A stretch of DNA of 64,000 bases from Taudactylus pleione (Eukaryota; Chordata; Amphibia; Anura; Myobatrachidae): the NCBI GenBank assembly GCA_031769625.1, contig JAUIMM010000738.1:62001-126000 (forward strand). Reading direction: 5' to 3'. A program made the translations under genes and the position numbers. Below are positions 34,708-47,372 of this stretch, one piece after another. Below the pieces are notes generated by a model that searched no databases, was not told the DNA's origin, and was given only the letters and a program-made list of their open reading frames with translations. How positions within the stretch are numbered: position 1 is the first letter of the stretch; the number at the start of each line of letters is the position of its first letter.

Positions 34708-35221
34708 CAGATACGTCCACATACATCAGTCCTCCATGTGTTTTGAGATGTGTTACAAATAATGGGTGAGTACAATGTGACTCTGCAGCACAGAGCATCT
34801 TTCCAGGTGACTTTTTCCATTAATATGTGTCTTATTTGCAAACCGATGCGAATAGGACGCAAAAGCAGCTTCTACTGATTAAAATGATATACGGCATGCC
34901 TACTGTATAATCTGTGTGCGACTGAGCTGTATCAGGCTGCGATATTCAACTTTACAGTGTCACAGCCGCTGACACTGTAATGTAGCATTTTGCATGCAGA
35001 TATATCCGCAGTCGAACACAGAACATAGGCATGCCACAGATCATTTTAATCAGCATAAACTGCTTGTCCATTCTATTTTGCATCACTTTGCAATTAAGAC
35101 ACATTTTAAGGGGAAAAGTTACACGAAAAGTCGCTCAGTTCTATTGTGTCGTTCCACAGTATAACACTACTAGAAAGGCTGTTTAACGCGAGGGGAGACT
35201 AGGTGTATGTGAACACATCTG
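34708..35221. repeat. Foldback, unit 11 second (514 bp)
   Basis: Loop CAGGCTGCGATATTC, intermediate between the two loop forms. Confidence 0.9.
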
Positions 35222-35514
35222 TTGGTTGCCCATATATAGATAGATAGATATAGATAGATAGAGAGATAGAGCAGTACCGATTTGTGCCACGGTCTAACGC
35301 ATCTGCAAGGGCTGTTTAACACGCAGTGAGGCTAGGTGTATGTGAATACATCTGTAGATCGTTCATATACTGTATAGATAGATATAGACATAGATAGATA
35401 GAGAGATATAGTCCAAATTCACCCTGCTAACATGGACAGGCCGAACTGAGATATATTTGCATGTATAGTGTATAGCATGAACATGTTATCGCGCCTCCCA
35501 ATGTTTTTTTCCAG

Positions 35515-35657
35515 GTGGGCCTTTTCCATGAATCAAATTGTGAGGTCAGCATCTAAGCAAACTACAACGCTGGACTTTTGTGAGGTCTCCTTGAATCCAG
35601 ACTTCTACTCATGGCAACGATCAAAGAGGAACCAACGGAAGAGGAGACCCAGAACAG
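35515..35657 (+). pseudogene. Exon-like block, unit 12, donor-like GT lost
   Basis: The sequence after AACAG is TTAATT, not GTAATT. It is the only copy I found without the GT. The short frame itself is unchanged. Confidence 0.4.
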
Positions 35658-36518
35658 TTAATTAATGTTTATTAATTACCGGGAATTCTCAGACTAGACT
35701 GGTTTCTAGTCCTGCAGAGGCACGATGATATGTTCCCGCTATACATTGATACTTAAAAAAATGTCTATTTGCTATGGACTCTTCTACTTATGCGACACTG
35801 TGATTTTTTAGTGTCAGATATACAGTAATTCTGTTTATCTCAGGGTGCAGTATTTCTCAGCTGTTCACTCTCCCTGTTTTACTCCATAAATCACGCTTTT
35901 TAGTCAAAATCCCCAACAGCATTACACTCACCTTTCCCAACCAAGAATCTTGAGGGTGGTTTTTCAAACACCTGGGCTTAATGTTGGGAAAATGTGAATC
36001 TTTTGATTAGAAGATTTTCCTCCAATGTCTAATATTTAAAGATAGATCATAGATAGATAGGTAGCTTGATCATTGATAAATAGACACTAGTTAGATACAG
36101 ATGTGTCTGCATACATCTATCCTCCATGCGCTATAAGACGTGTTACAAATAACGAGTGAGCGCCATGTGACTCTGTATTACAGAGCATCTTTCCATGCGA
36201 CTTTTGCCCTTAAAATGTGTCTTTATTTGCAAAGCGATGTGATTAGGATGCAAAAGCAGCTTCTACTGATTAAAATGATATTCGGCATGCCTATATTCTG
36301 TGTGTGTGACTGCGGCTGTAGGGAGACTAGGTGTATGTGAACACATCTGTAGATTGCCCATATAGAGATAGATATAAAGATAGATAGATAGATAGATAGA
36401 GATCGATAGATAGATAGATAGATTAGATTGAGATAGATGGATAAATAGATAGTTACATAGATAGATAGATATAGGGATAGATAGATCGATAGACAGACAG
36501 ATAGATAGGTAGACACTA

Positions 36519-36731
36519 TTTCTTTGGCACTTATGACTCGTCTGTCGCTGTGTTGCTAGTTTTCATGTCTTGCTTTGTATGTGTTGCTAGTTGTGTAAGC
36601 ATGTGGTAGGGAGTATAGACTGTAAACTCCATTGGGGCAGGGACTGAAATTAATGGCCAAAAATTTTTTGTAAAGTGCTGAGGAATGTATGTGCGCTATA
36701 TAACAAACTGGTAATAAATAATAATAAATAA
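36519..36731 (+). mobile_element. L2 3'-end fragment, unit 12 first
   Basis: First-position type, 213 bp; TGTAAACTCC. Confidence 0.75.
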
Positions 36732-36738
36732 TTAGATA

Positions 36739-37252
36739 CAGATACATCCACATACATCAGTCCTCCATGTGCTTTGAGATGTCTTACAAATAATGGGTGA
36801 GTACAATGTGACTCTGTAGCACAGAGCATCTTTCCAGGTGACTTTTTCCATTAAAATGTGTCTTATTTGCAAAGCGATGCGAATATGATGCAAAAGCAGC
36901 TTCTACTGATTAAAATTATATACAGCATGCCTACTATATAATCTGTGTGCGACTGAGCTGTATCTGCATGCGATATGCAACTTTACAGTGTCACAGCCGC
37001 TGACGCTGTAATGTAGCATTTTGCATGCAGATATATCCGCAATCGCACACAGAACATAGGCATGCCACAGATCATTTTAATCAGCATAAGCTGGTTTTCC
37101 ATTCTATTTTGCATCACTTTGCAATTAAGACACATTTTAAGGGGAAAAGTTACACGAAAAGACGCTCAGTTCTATTGTGTCGTGCCACAGTATAACACTA
37201 CTAGAAGGAATGTTTAACGCGAGGGGAGACTAGGTGTATATGAACACATCTG
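36739..37252. repeat. Foldback, unit 12 first (514 bp)
   Basis: Internal-type right arm; GAATATGATGC and AAAATTATATAC are private. Confidence 0.9.
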
Positions 37253-37314
37253 TTGGTTGCCCATATATAGATATATAAATAGATATAGATAGATAGACAG
37301 ATAGGCAGACATTA

Positions 37315-37526
37315 GTTCTTTAGCACTTAAGACTCGTCTTTCGCTGTGTTGCTTGTTATCATGTATCCCTTTGTTAGTGTTGCTAGTTGTGTAAGCATGT
37401 GGTAGGGAGTATAGACTGTAAGCTCCATTGGGGCAGGGACTGAAATTAATGGGCAAACATTTTTGTAAAGCGCTGCGGAATGTATGTGTGCTATATAACA
37501 AACTGGTAATAAATAATAATAAATAA
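37315..37526 (+). mobile_element. L2 3'-end fragment, unit 12 second
   Basis: Later-position type, 212 bp; ATGTATCCCTTTG is private. Confidence 0.75.
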
Positions 37527-37533
37527 TTAGATA

Positions 37534-38047
37534 CAGATACGTCCACATACATCAGTCCTCCATGTGCTTTGAGATGTGTTACAAATAATGGGTGAGTACA
37601 ATGTGACTCTGCAGCACAGAGCATCTTTCCAGGTGACTTTTTCCATTAATATGTGCCTTATTTGCAAACCGATGCGAATAGGATGCAAAAGCAGCTTCTA
37701 CTGATTAAAATGATATACGGCATGCCTACTGTATAATCTGTGTGCGACTGAGCTGTATCTGCATGCGATATGCAACTTTACAGTGTCACAGCCGCTGACG
37801 CTGTAATGTAGCATTTTGCATGCAGATATAATCGCAGTCGAACACAGAACATAGGCATGCCACAGATCATTTTAATTAGCATAAACTGCTTGTCCATTCT
37901 ATTTTGCATCACTTTGCAATTAAGACACATTTTAAGGGGAAAAGTTACACAAAAAGTCGCTCAGTTCTATTGTGTCGTGCCACAGTATAACACTACTAGA
38001 AAGGCTGTTTAACGCGAGGGGAGACTAGGTGTATGTGAACACATCTG
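37534..38047. repeat. Foldback, unit 12 second (514 bp)
   Basis: Terminal-type right arm, standard loop. Confidence 0.9.
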
Positions 38048-39327
38048 TTGGTTGCCCATATATAGATAGATAGATATAGATAGATAGAGAGATAGAGCAG
38101 TACCGATTTGTGCCACGGTCTAACGCATCTACAAGGGCTATTTAACACGCAGTGAGGCTAGGTGTATGTGAATACATCTGTAGATCGTTCATATACTGTA
38201 TAGATAGATATAGACATAGATAGATAGAGAGATATAGTCCAAATTCACCCTGCCAACATGGACAGGCCGAACTGAGATATATTTGCATGTATAGTGTATA
38301 GCAAGAACATGTTATCGCGCCTCCCAATGTTTTTTTCCAGGTGGGCCTTTTCCATGAATCAAATTGTGAGGTCAGCATCTAAGCAAACTACAACGCTGGA
38401 CTTTTGTGAGGTCTCCTTGAATCCAGACTTCTACTCATGGCAACGATCAAAGAGGAACCAACGGAAGAGGAGACCCAGAACAGGTAATTAATGTTTATTA
38501 ATTACCGGGAATTCTCAGACTAGACTGGTTCTAGTCCTGCAGAGGCACGATGATATGTTCCCGCTATACATTGATACTTAAAAAAATGTCTATTTGCTAT
38601 GGACTCTTCTACTTATGCGACACTGTGATTTTTTAGTGTCAGATATACAGTACTTCTGTTTATCTCAGGGTGCAGTATATCTCAGCTGTTCACTCTCCCT
38701 GTTTTACTCCATAAATCACGCTTTTTAGTCAAAATCCCCAACAGCATTACACTCACCTTTCCCAACCAAGAATCTTGAGGGTGGTTTTTCAAACACCTGG
38801 GCTTAATGTTGGGAAAATGTGAATCTTTTGATTAGAAGATTTGCCTCCAATGTCTAATATTTAAAGATAGATCATAGATAGATAGGTAGCTCGATCATTG
38901 ATAAATAGACACTAGTTAGATACAGATGTGTCTGCATACATCTAACCTCCATGCGCTATAAGACGTGTTACAAATAACAAGTGATTTCCATGTGACTCGG
39001 TATTACAGAGCATCTTTCCATGCGACTTTTGCCCTTGAAATGTGTCTTTATTTGCAAAGCAATGTGATTAGGATGCAAAAGCAGCTTCTACTGATTAAAA
39101 TGATATTCGACATGCCGATATTCTGTGTGTGTGACTGCGGCTGTAGGAAAACTAGGTGTATGTGAACACATCTGTAGATTGCCCATATATAGATAGATAT
39201 AAAGATAGATAGATAGATATAGATCGATAGATAGATAGATAGAATAGATAGAGATAGTTGGATAAATAGATAGATAGATAAAGGGATAGATAGATCGATA
39301 GACAGACAGATAGATAGGTGGACACTA

Positions 39328-39539
39328 TTTCTTTGGCACTTATGACTCATCTGTCGCTGTGTTGCTAGTTATCATGTCTCGCTTTGTATGTGTTGCTAGT
39401 TGTGTAAGCATGTGGTAGGGAGTATAGACTGTAAGCTCCATTGGGGCAGGGACTTAAATTAATGGGCAAACATTTTTGTAAAGCACTGCAGAATGTATGT
39501 GCGCTATATAACAAACTGGTAATAAATAATAATAAATAA
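39328..39539 (+). mobile_element. L2 3'-end fragment, unit 13 (hybrid)
   Basis: Starts like a first-position copy (TTTCTTTGGCAC) and ends like a later one (GGGCAAACATTTTTG, then GATACGTCCAC). GGGACTTAAATT and CACTGCAGAATG are private. Confidence 0.75.
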
Positions 39540-39546
39540 TTAGATA

Positions 39547-40060
39547 CAGATACGTCCACATACATCAGTCCTGCATGTGCTTTGAGATGTCTTACAAATA
39601 ATGGGTGAGTACAATGTGACTCTGCGGCACAGAGCATCTTTCCAGGTGACTTTTTCCATTAATATGTGTCTTATTTGCAAAGCGATGCGAATAGGACGCA
39701 AAAGCAGCTTCTACTGATTAAAATGATATACGGCATGCCTACTGAATAATCTGTGTGCGACTGAGCTGTATCTGCATGCGATATGCAACTTTACAGTGTC
39801 ACAGCCGCTGACGCTGTAATGTAGCATTTTGCATGCAGATATATCCGCAGTCGAACACAGAACATAGGCATGCCACAGATCATTTTAATCAGCATAAACT
39901 GCTTGTCCATTCTATTTTGCATCACTTTGCAATTAAGACACATTTTAAGGGGAAAAGTTACACAAAAAGTCGCTCAGTTCTATTGTGCTGTGCCACAGTA
40001 TAACACTACTAGAAAGGCTGTTTAACGCGAGGGGAAACTAGGTGTATGTGAACACATCTG
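39547..40060. repeat. Foldback, unit 13 (514 bp)
   Basis: Terminal-type right arm; CCTACTGAATAATC. Confidence 0.9.
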
Positions 40061-41350
40061 TTGGTTGCCCATATATAGATAGATATAGATAGATAGAGAG
40101 ATAGAGTGGTACCAATTTGTGCCACGGTCTAACTTATCTACAAGGGCTGTTTAACACGCAGTGAGGCTAGGTGTATGTGAATACATCTGCATATCATTCA
40201 TATACTGTATAGATAGATATAGACATAGATAGATAGATAGATAGATATAGTCCAAATTCACCCTGCCAACATGGACAGGCCCAACTGAGATATATTTGCA
40301 TGTATAGTGTATAGCAAGAACATGTTATCGTGCCTCCCAATGTTTTTTTCCAGATGTGCCTTTTCCATGAATCAAATTGTGAGGTCAGCATCTAAGCAAA
40401 CTACAACGCTGGACTTTTGTGAGGTCTCCTTGAATCCAGACTTCTACTCATGGCAACGATCAAAGAGGAACCAACGGAAGAGGAGACCCAGAACAGGTAA
40501 TTAATGTTTATTAATTACCGGGAATTCTCAGACTAAACTGTTTCTAGTCCTGCAGAGGCACGATGATATGTTCCCGCTATACATTGATACTTAAAAAAAT
40601 GTCTATTTGCTATGGACTCTTCTTATGCGACACTGTGATTTTTTTGTGTCAGATATACAGTAATTCTGCTTATCTCAGGGTGCAGTATATCTCAGCTGTT
40701 CACTCTCCCTGTTTTACTGCATAAATCACACTTTTTAGTCAAAATCCCCAACAGCATTACACTCACCTTTCCCAACCAAGAATCTTGAGGGTGGTTTTTC
40801 AAACACCTGGGTTTAATGTTGGGAAAATGTCAATCTTTTGATTAGAAGATTTGCCTCCAATGTCTAATATTTAAAAGATAGATCATAGATAGATAGGTAG
40901 CTCGATCATTGATAAATAGACACTAGTTAGATACAGATGTGTCTGCATACATCTATCCTCCATGCGCTATAAGGTGTGTTAGAAATAACGAGTGAGCGCC
41001 ATGTGACTCGGTATTACAGAGCCTCTTTCCATGCGACTTTTTCCCTTAAAATGTGTCTTTAATTGCAAAGTGATGTGATTAGGATGCAAAAGCAGCTTCT
41101 ACTGATTAAAATGATATTCGACATGCCTATATTCTGTGCGTGTGACTGCGGCTGTAGGGAGACTAGGTGTATGTGAACACATCTGTAGATTGCCCATACA
41201 TAGATAGATATAAAGATAGATAGATAGATATAGATCGATAAATAGATAGATAGATTAGATAGAGATAGTTGGATAAATAGATAGATACATAGATAGATAG
41301 ATATAGGGATAGATAGAACGATAGACAGACAGATAGATAGGTAGACACTA

Positions 41351-41562
41351 TTTCTTTGGCACTTATGACTCATCTGTCGCTGTGTTGCTAGTTATCATGT
41401 CTCGCTTTGTATGTGTTGCTAGTTGTGTAAGCATGTGGTAGGGAGTATAGACTGTAAGCTCCATTGGGGCAGGGACTGAAATTAATGAGCAAACATTTTT
41501 GTAAAGTGCTGCGGAATGTATGTGCGCTATATAACAAACTGGTAATAAATAATAATAAATAA
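41351..41562 (+). mobile_element. L2 3'-end fragment, unit 14 (hybrid)
   Basis: Same first/later hybrid structure; AATGAGCAAACATT. Confidence 0.75.
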
Positions 41563-41569
41563 TTAGATA

Positions 41570-42083
41570 CAGATACGTCCACATACATCAGTCCTCCATG
41601 TGCTTTGAGATGTGTTACAAATAATGGGTGAGTACAATGTGACTCTGCAGCACAGAGCATCTTTCCTGGTGACTTTTTCCATTAATATGTGTCTTATTTG
41701 CAAAGCAATGCGAATAGGATGCAAAAGCAGCTTCTACTGATTAAAATGATATACGGCAGGCCTACTGTATAATCTGTGTGCGACTGAGCTGTATCAGGCT
41801 GGGATATTCAACTTTACAGTGTCACAGCCGCTGACACTGTAATGTAGCATTTTGCATGCAGATATATCCGCAGTCGAACACAGAACATATGCATGCCACA
41901 GATCATTTTAATCAGCATAAACTGCTAGTCCATTCTATTTTGCATCACTTTGCAATTAAGACACATTTTAAGGGGAAAAGTTACATGAAAAGTCGCTCAG
42001 TTCTATTGTGTCATGCCACAGTATAACACTACTAGAAAGGCTGTTTAACGCGTGGGGAGACTAGGTGTATGTGTACACATCTG
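41570..42083. repeat. Foldback, unit 14 (514 bp)
   Basis: Loop CAGGCTGGGATATTC; GTGTACACATC at the right tip. Confidence 0.9.
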
Positions 42084-43360
42084 TTGGTTGCCCATATATA
42101 GATAGATAGATATAGATAGATAGAGAGATAGGGTGGTACCGATTCGTGCCATGGTATAACGCATCTACAAGGGCTGTTTAACGCGCAGTGAGGCTAGGTG
42201 TATGTGAATACATCTGTAGATCGTCCATATACTGTATAGATAGATATAGACATAGATTGATAGATAGATATAGTCCAAATTCACCCTGAAAACAAGGACA
42301 GGCCCAACTGAGATATATTTGCATGTATAGTGTATAGCAAGAACATGTTATCGTGCCTCCCAATGTTTTTTCCCAGGTGGACCTTTTCCATAAATCAAAT
42401 TGTGAGGTCAGCATCTAAGCAAACTACAACGCTGGACTTTTGTGAGGTCTCCTTGAATCCAGACTTGTACTCATGGCAACGATCAAAGAGGAACCAACGG
42501 AAGAGGAGACCCAGAACAGGTAATTAATGTTTATTAATTACCGGGAATTCTCAGACTAGACTGGTTCTAGTCCTGCAGAGGTACGATGATATGTTCCCGC
42601 TATACATTGATACTTAAAAAAATGTCTATTTGATAATGACTCTTCTACTTATGCGACACTGTGATTTTTTTAGTGTCAGATATACAGTAATTCTGTTTAT
42701 CTCAGGGTGCAGTATATCTCAGCTGTTCACTCTCCCTGTTTTACTGCATAAATCACACTTTTTAGTCAAAATCCCCAACAGCATTACACTCACCTTTCCC
42801 AACCAAGAATCTTGAGGGTGGTTTTTCAAACACCTGGGCTTAATGTTGGGAAAATGTGAATCTTTTGATTAGAAGATTTTCCTCCAATGTCTAATATTTA
42901 AAGATAGATCATAGATAGATAGGTAGCTCGATCATTGATAAATAGACACTAGTTAGATACAGATGTGTCTGCATACATCTATCCTCCATGCGCTATAAGA
43001 CGTGTTACAAATAACAAGTGAGCGCCATGTGACTCGGTATTACAGAGCATCTTTCCATGCGACTTTTGCCCTTAAAATGTGTCTTTATTTGCAAAGCGAT
43101 GTGATTAGGATGCAAAAGCAGCTTCTACTGATTAAAATGATATTCGGCATGCCTATATTCTGTGTGTGTGACTGCGGCTGTAGGGAGACTAGGTGTATGT
43201 GAACACATCTGTAGATTGCCCATATATAGATAGATATAAAGATAGATAGATAGATATAGATCGATAGATAGATAGATTAGATAGAGATAGTTGGATAAAT
43301 AGATAGATAGATAAAGGGATAGATAGATCGATAGACAGACAGATAGATAGGTGGACACTA

Positions 43361-43572
43361 TTTCTTTGGCACTTATGACTCATCTGTCGCTGTGTTGCTA
43401 GTTATCATGTCTCGCTTTGTATGTGTTGCTAGTTGTGTAAGCATGTGGTAGGGAGTATAGACTGTAAGCTCCATTGGGGCAGGGACTGAAATTAATGGGC
43501 AAACATTTTTGTAAAGCACTGCGGAATGTATGTGCGCTATATAACAAACTGGTAATAAATAATAATAAATAA
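43361..43572 (+). mobile_element. L2 3'-end fragment, unit 15 (hybrid)
   Basis: Hybrid, 212 bp; GTAAAGCACTGCGG. Confidence 0.75.
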
Positions 43573-43579
43573 TTAGATA

Positions 43580-44093
43580 CAGATACGTCCACATACATCA
43601 GTCCTCCATGTGCTTTGAGATGTGTTACAAATAATGGGTGAGTACAATGTGACTCTGCGGCACAGAGCATCTTTCCAGGTGACTTTTTCCATTAATATGT
43701 GTCTTATTTGCAAAGCGATGCGAATAGGACGCAAATGCAGCTTCTACTGATTAAAATGATATATGGCATGCCTACTGAATAATCTGTGTGCGACTGAGCT
43801 GTATCTGCTTGCGATATGCAACTTTACAGTGTCACAGCCGCTGACGCTGTAATGTAGCATTTTGCATGCAGATATATCCGCAGTCGAACACAGATCATAG
43901 GCATGCCACAGATCATTTTAATCAGCATAAACTGCTTGTCCATTCTATTTTGCATCACTTTGCAATTAAGACACATTTTAAGGGGAAAAGTTACACAAAA
44001 AGTCGCTCAGTTCTATTGTGTCGTGCCACAGTATAACACTACTAGAAAGGCTGTTTAACGCGAGGGGAGACTAGGTGTATGTGAACACATCTG
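43580..44093. repeat. Foldback, unit 15 (514 bp)
   Basis: CTGCTTGCGATATGC, the form later typical of type A units. Confidence 0.9.
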
Positions 44094-45385
44094 TTGGTTG
44101 CCCATATATAGATAGATAGATATAGATAGATAGAGAGATAGAGTGGTACCAATTTGTGCCACGGTCTAACGCATCTACAAGGGCTGTTTAACACGCAGTG
44201 AGGCTAGGTGTATGTGAATACATCTGCATATCATTCATATACTGTATAGATAGATATAGACATAGATAGATAGATATAGTCCAAATTCACCCTGCCAACA
44301 TGGACAGGCCCAACTGAGATATATTTGCATGTATATATAGTGTATAGCAAGAACATGTTATCGTGCCTCCCAATGTTTTTTTCCAGGTGGGCCTTTTCCG
44401 TGAATCAAATTGTGAGGTCAGCATCTAAGCAAACTACAACGCTGGACTTTTGTGAGGTCTCCTTGAATCCAGACTTCTACTCATGGCAATGATCAAAGAG
44501 GAACCAACGGAAGAGGAGACCCAGAACAGGTAATTAATGTTTATTAATTACCGGGAATTCTCAGACTAAACTGGTTCTAGTCCTGCAGAGGCACGATGAT
44601 ATGTTGCCGCTATACATTGATACTTAAAAAAATGTCTATTTGCTATGGACTCTTCTTCTTATGCGACACTGTGATTTTTTTGTGTCAGATATACAGTAAT
44701 TCTGCTTATCTCAGGGTGCAGTATATCTCAGCTGTTCACTCTCCCTGTTTTACTGCATAAATCACACTTTTTAGTCAAAATCTCCAACAGCATTACACTC
44801 ACCTTTCCCAACCAAGAATCTTGAGGGTGGTGTTTCAAACACCTGGGTTTAATGTTGGGAAAATGTCAATCTTTTGATTAGAAGATTTGCCTCCAATGTC
44901 TAATATTTAAAAGATAGATCATAGATAGATAGGTAGCTCGATCATTGATAATAGACACTAGTTAGATACAGATGTGTCTGCATACATCTATCCTCCATGC
45001 GCTATAAGATGTGTTAGAAATAACGAGTGAGCGCCATGTGACTCGGTATTACAGAGCATCTTTCCATGCGACTTTTGCCCTTAAAATGTGTCTTTATTTG
45101 CAAAGCGATGTGATTAGGATGCAAAAGCAGCTTCTACTGATTAAAATGATATTCGACATGCCTATATTCTGTGCGTGTGACTGCGGCTGTAGGGAGACTA
45201 GGTGTATGTGAACACATCTGTAGATTGCCCATACATAGATAGATATAAAGATAGATAGATAGATATAGATCGATAAATAGATAGATAGATTAGATAGAGA
45301 TAGTTGGATAAATAGATAGATACATAGATAGATAGATATAGGGATAGATAGATCGATAGACAGACAGATAGATAGGTAGACACTA

Positions 45386-45597
45386 TTTCTTTGGCACTTA
45401 TGACTCATCTGTCGCTGTGTTGCTAGTTATCATGTCTCGCTTTGTATGTGTTGCTAGTTGTGTAAGCATGTGGTAGGGAGTATAGACTGTAAGCTCCATT
45501 GGGGCAGGGACTGAAATTAATGGGCAAACATTTTTGTAACACGCTGCGGAATGTATTTACGCTATATAACAAACTGGTAATAAATAATAATAAATAA
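45386..45597 (+). mobile_element. L2 3'-end fragment, unit 16 first (hybrid)
   Basis: Hybrid; GTAACACGCTGCGG and ATTTACGCTATATAA, related to the form seen in units 18, 20 and 22. Confidence 0.75.
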
Positions 45598-45604
45598 TTA
45601 GATA

Positions 45605-46118
45605 CAGATACGTCCACATACATCAGTCCTCCATGTGCTTTGAGATGTGTTACAAATAATGGGTGAGTACAATGTGACTCTGCAGCACAGAGCATCTTTC
45701 CAGGTGACTTTTTCCATTAATATGTGTCTTATTTGCAAAGCGATGCGAATAGGATGCAAAAGCAGCTTCTACTGATTAAAATGATATATGGCATGCCTAC
45801 TGTATAATCTGTGTGCGACTGAGCTGTATCTGCATGCGATATGCAACTTTACAGTGTCACAGCCGCTGACGCTGTAATGTTGCATTTTGCATGCAGATAT
45901 ATCCGCAGTCGCACACAGAACATAGGCATGCCACAGATCATTTTAATCAGCATAAGCTGGTTGTCCATTCTATTTTGCATCATTTTGCAATTAAGACACA
46001 TTTTAAGGGGAAAAGTTACACGAAAAGTCGCTCAGTTCTATTGTGTCATGCCACAGTATAACACTACTAGAAGGACTGTTTAACGCGAGGGGAGACTAGG
46101 TGTATATGAACACATCTG
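45605..46118. repeat. Foldback, unit 16 first (514 bp)
   Basis: AGAAGGACTG with GTGTATATGAAC: the only internal-type right arm right of 38.2 kb. Confidence 0.9.
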
Positions 46119-46192
46119 TTGGTTGCCCATATATAGATAGATAGATAGATAGATAGATATAGATAGATAGATAGACAGATAGGCAGACATTA

Positions 46193-46404
46193 GTTCTTTA
46201 GCACTTAAGACTCATCTTCTGCTGTGTTGCTTGTTGTCATGTCTCGCTTTGTATGTGTTGCTAGTTGTGTAAGCATATGGTAGGGAGTATAGACTGTAAA
46301 CTCCATTGGGGCAGGGACTGAAATTAATGAGCAAACATTTTTGTAAAGTGCTGCGGAATGTATGTGCGCTATATAACAAACTGGTAATAAATAATAATAA
46401 ATAA
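46193..46404 (+). mobile_element. L2 3'-end fragment, unit 16 second
   Basis: Later-position start (GTTCTTTAGCAC), the only one right of 38.2 kb; AATGAGCAAACATT as in unit 14. Confidence 0.75.
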
Positions 46405-46411
46405 TTAGATA

Positions 46412-46925
46412 CAGATACGTCCACATACATCAGTCCTCCATGTGCTTTGAGATGTGTTACAAATAATGGGTGAGTACAATGTGACTGTGCAGCACAGAGC
46501 ATCTTTCCTGGTGACTTTTTCCATTAATATGTGTCTTATTTGCAAAGCAATGCGAATAGGACGCAAAAGCAGCTTCTACTGATTAAAATGATATACGGCA
46601 TGCCTACTGTATAATCTGTGTGCGACTGAGCTGTATCAGGCTGGGATATTCAACTTTACAGTGTCACAGCCGCTGACACTGTAATGTAGCATTTTGCATG
46701 CAGATATATCCGCAGTCGAACACAGAACATATGCATGCCACAGATCATTTTAATCAGCATAAACTGCTAGTCCATTCTATTTTGCATCACTTTGCAATTA
46801 AGACACATTTTAAGGGGAAAAGTTACACGAAAAGTCGCTCAGTTCTATTGTGTCATGCCGCAATATAACACTACTAGAAAGGCTGTTTAACGCGAGGGGA
46901 GACTAGGTGTATGTGAACACATCTG
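46412..46925. repeat. Foldback, unit 16 second (514 bp)
   Basis: Loop CAGGCTGGGATATTC, like unit 14. Confidence 0.9.
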
Positions 46926-47093
46926 TTGGTTGCCCATATATATATAGATAGATATAGATAGATAGAGAGATAGAGCGGTACCGATTTGTGCCATGGTATA
47001 ACGCATCTACAAGGGCTGTTTAACGCGCAGTGAGGCTAGGTGTATGTGAATACATCTGTAGATCGTCCATATACTGTATAGATAGATATAGAC

Positions 47094-47124
<31 letters not shown>

Positions 47125-47229
47125 TAGTCCAAATTCACCCTGCCAACATGGACAGGCCCAACTGAGTTATATTTGCATGTATAGTGTATAGCAAGAACAT
47201 GTTATCGCACCTCCCAAACTTTTTTCCAG

Positions 47230-47372
47230 ATGTGCCTTTTCCATTAATCAAATTGTGAGGTCAGCATCTAAGCAAACTACAACGCTGGGCTTTTGTGAGG
47301 TCTCCTTGAATCCAGACTTCTACTCATGGCAACGGTCAAAGAGGAACCAACGGAAGAGGAGACCCAGAACAG
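47230..47372 (+). pseudogene. Exon-like block, unit 17 (type A, Ile to Val)
   Basis: The frame reads MATVKEEPTEEETQN. The pyrimidine run is one T shorter and the junction is CCAG then ATGTGCC rather than GTGGGCC. This form recurs at 51276, 55256, 59307 and 63367. Confidence 0.4.

Larger units (their letters stand above)
32604..35410. repeat. Unit 11, two subunits (2807 bp)
   Basis: Exon-like block 32708-32850, B 33290-33541, GATA tract 33542-33695. U mixes the G form (GATTTGCCTCC) with TAGTCAAAATCC, intermediate between its neighbours. The second L2 has the short tail. Confidence 0.95.
35411..38236. repeat. Unit 12, two subunits (2826 bp)
   Basis: Exon-like block 35515-35657, B 36098-36349, GATA tract 36350-36511 (162 bp). 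The donor-like GT after the exon-like block is TT here (AACAGTTAATT). An extra T lies in GGTTTCTAGTCC near 35703. Last unit of the multi-subunit region. Confidence 0.95.
38237..40249. repeat. Unit 13, one subunit (2013 bp)
   Basis: First single-subunit unit. Exon-like block 38341-38483, B 38923-39174 (with GTGATTTCCATG and CCCTTGAAATG, shared with units 17, 19, 21 and 23), GATA tract 39175-39320. Confidence 0.95.
40250..42272. repeat. Unit 14, one subunit (2023 bp)
   Basis: Exon-like block 40354-40496, B 40934-41185, GATA tract 41186-41343. U has ACTGCATAAATCACAC, GGGTTTAATG and TTTAAAAGATAG, shared with unit 16. The foldback loop is CAGGCTGGGATATTC. Confidence 0.95.
42273..44278. repeat. 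Unit 15, one subunit (2006 bp)
   Basis: Exon-like block 42377-42519, B 42960-43211, GATA tract 43212-43353 (142 bp, the shortest undeleted tract). The preceding anchor region reads CCCTGAAAACAAGGACAGG, a private form. Confidence 0.95.
44279..47126. repeat. Unit 16, two subunits (2848 bp)
   Basis: The only two-subunit unit right of 38.2 kb. Exon-like block 44387-44529 (GGCAATGATC form, with CCGTGAATC instead of CCATGAATC), B 44969-45220, GATA tract 45221-45378. It has an extra TATA in the TA-rich run at 44331-44340. Its second subunit resembles unit 14's subunit. Confidence 0.95.

Noticed and set aside
45841..46083. Plus-strand frame of 80 codons in the foldback right arm (also 48683-48925)
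   Set aside because: Lies wholly within one arm of the inverted repeat, and closed in most other copies.
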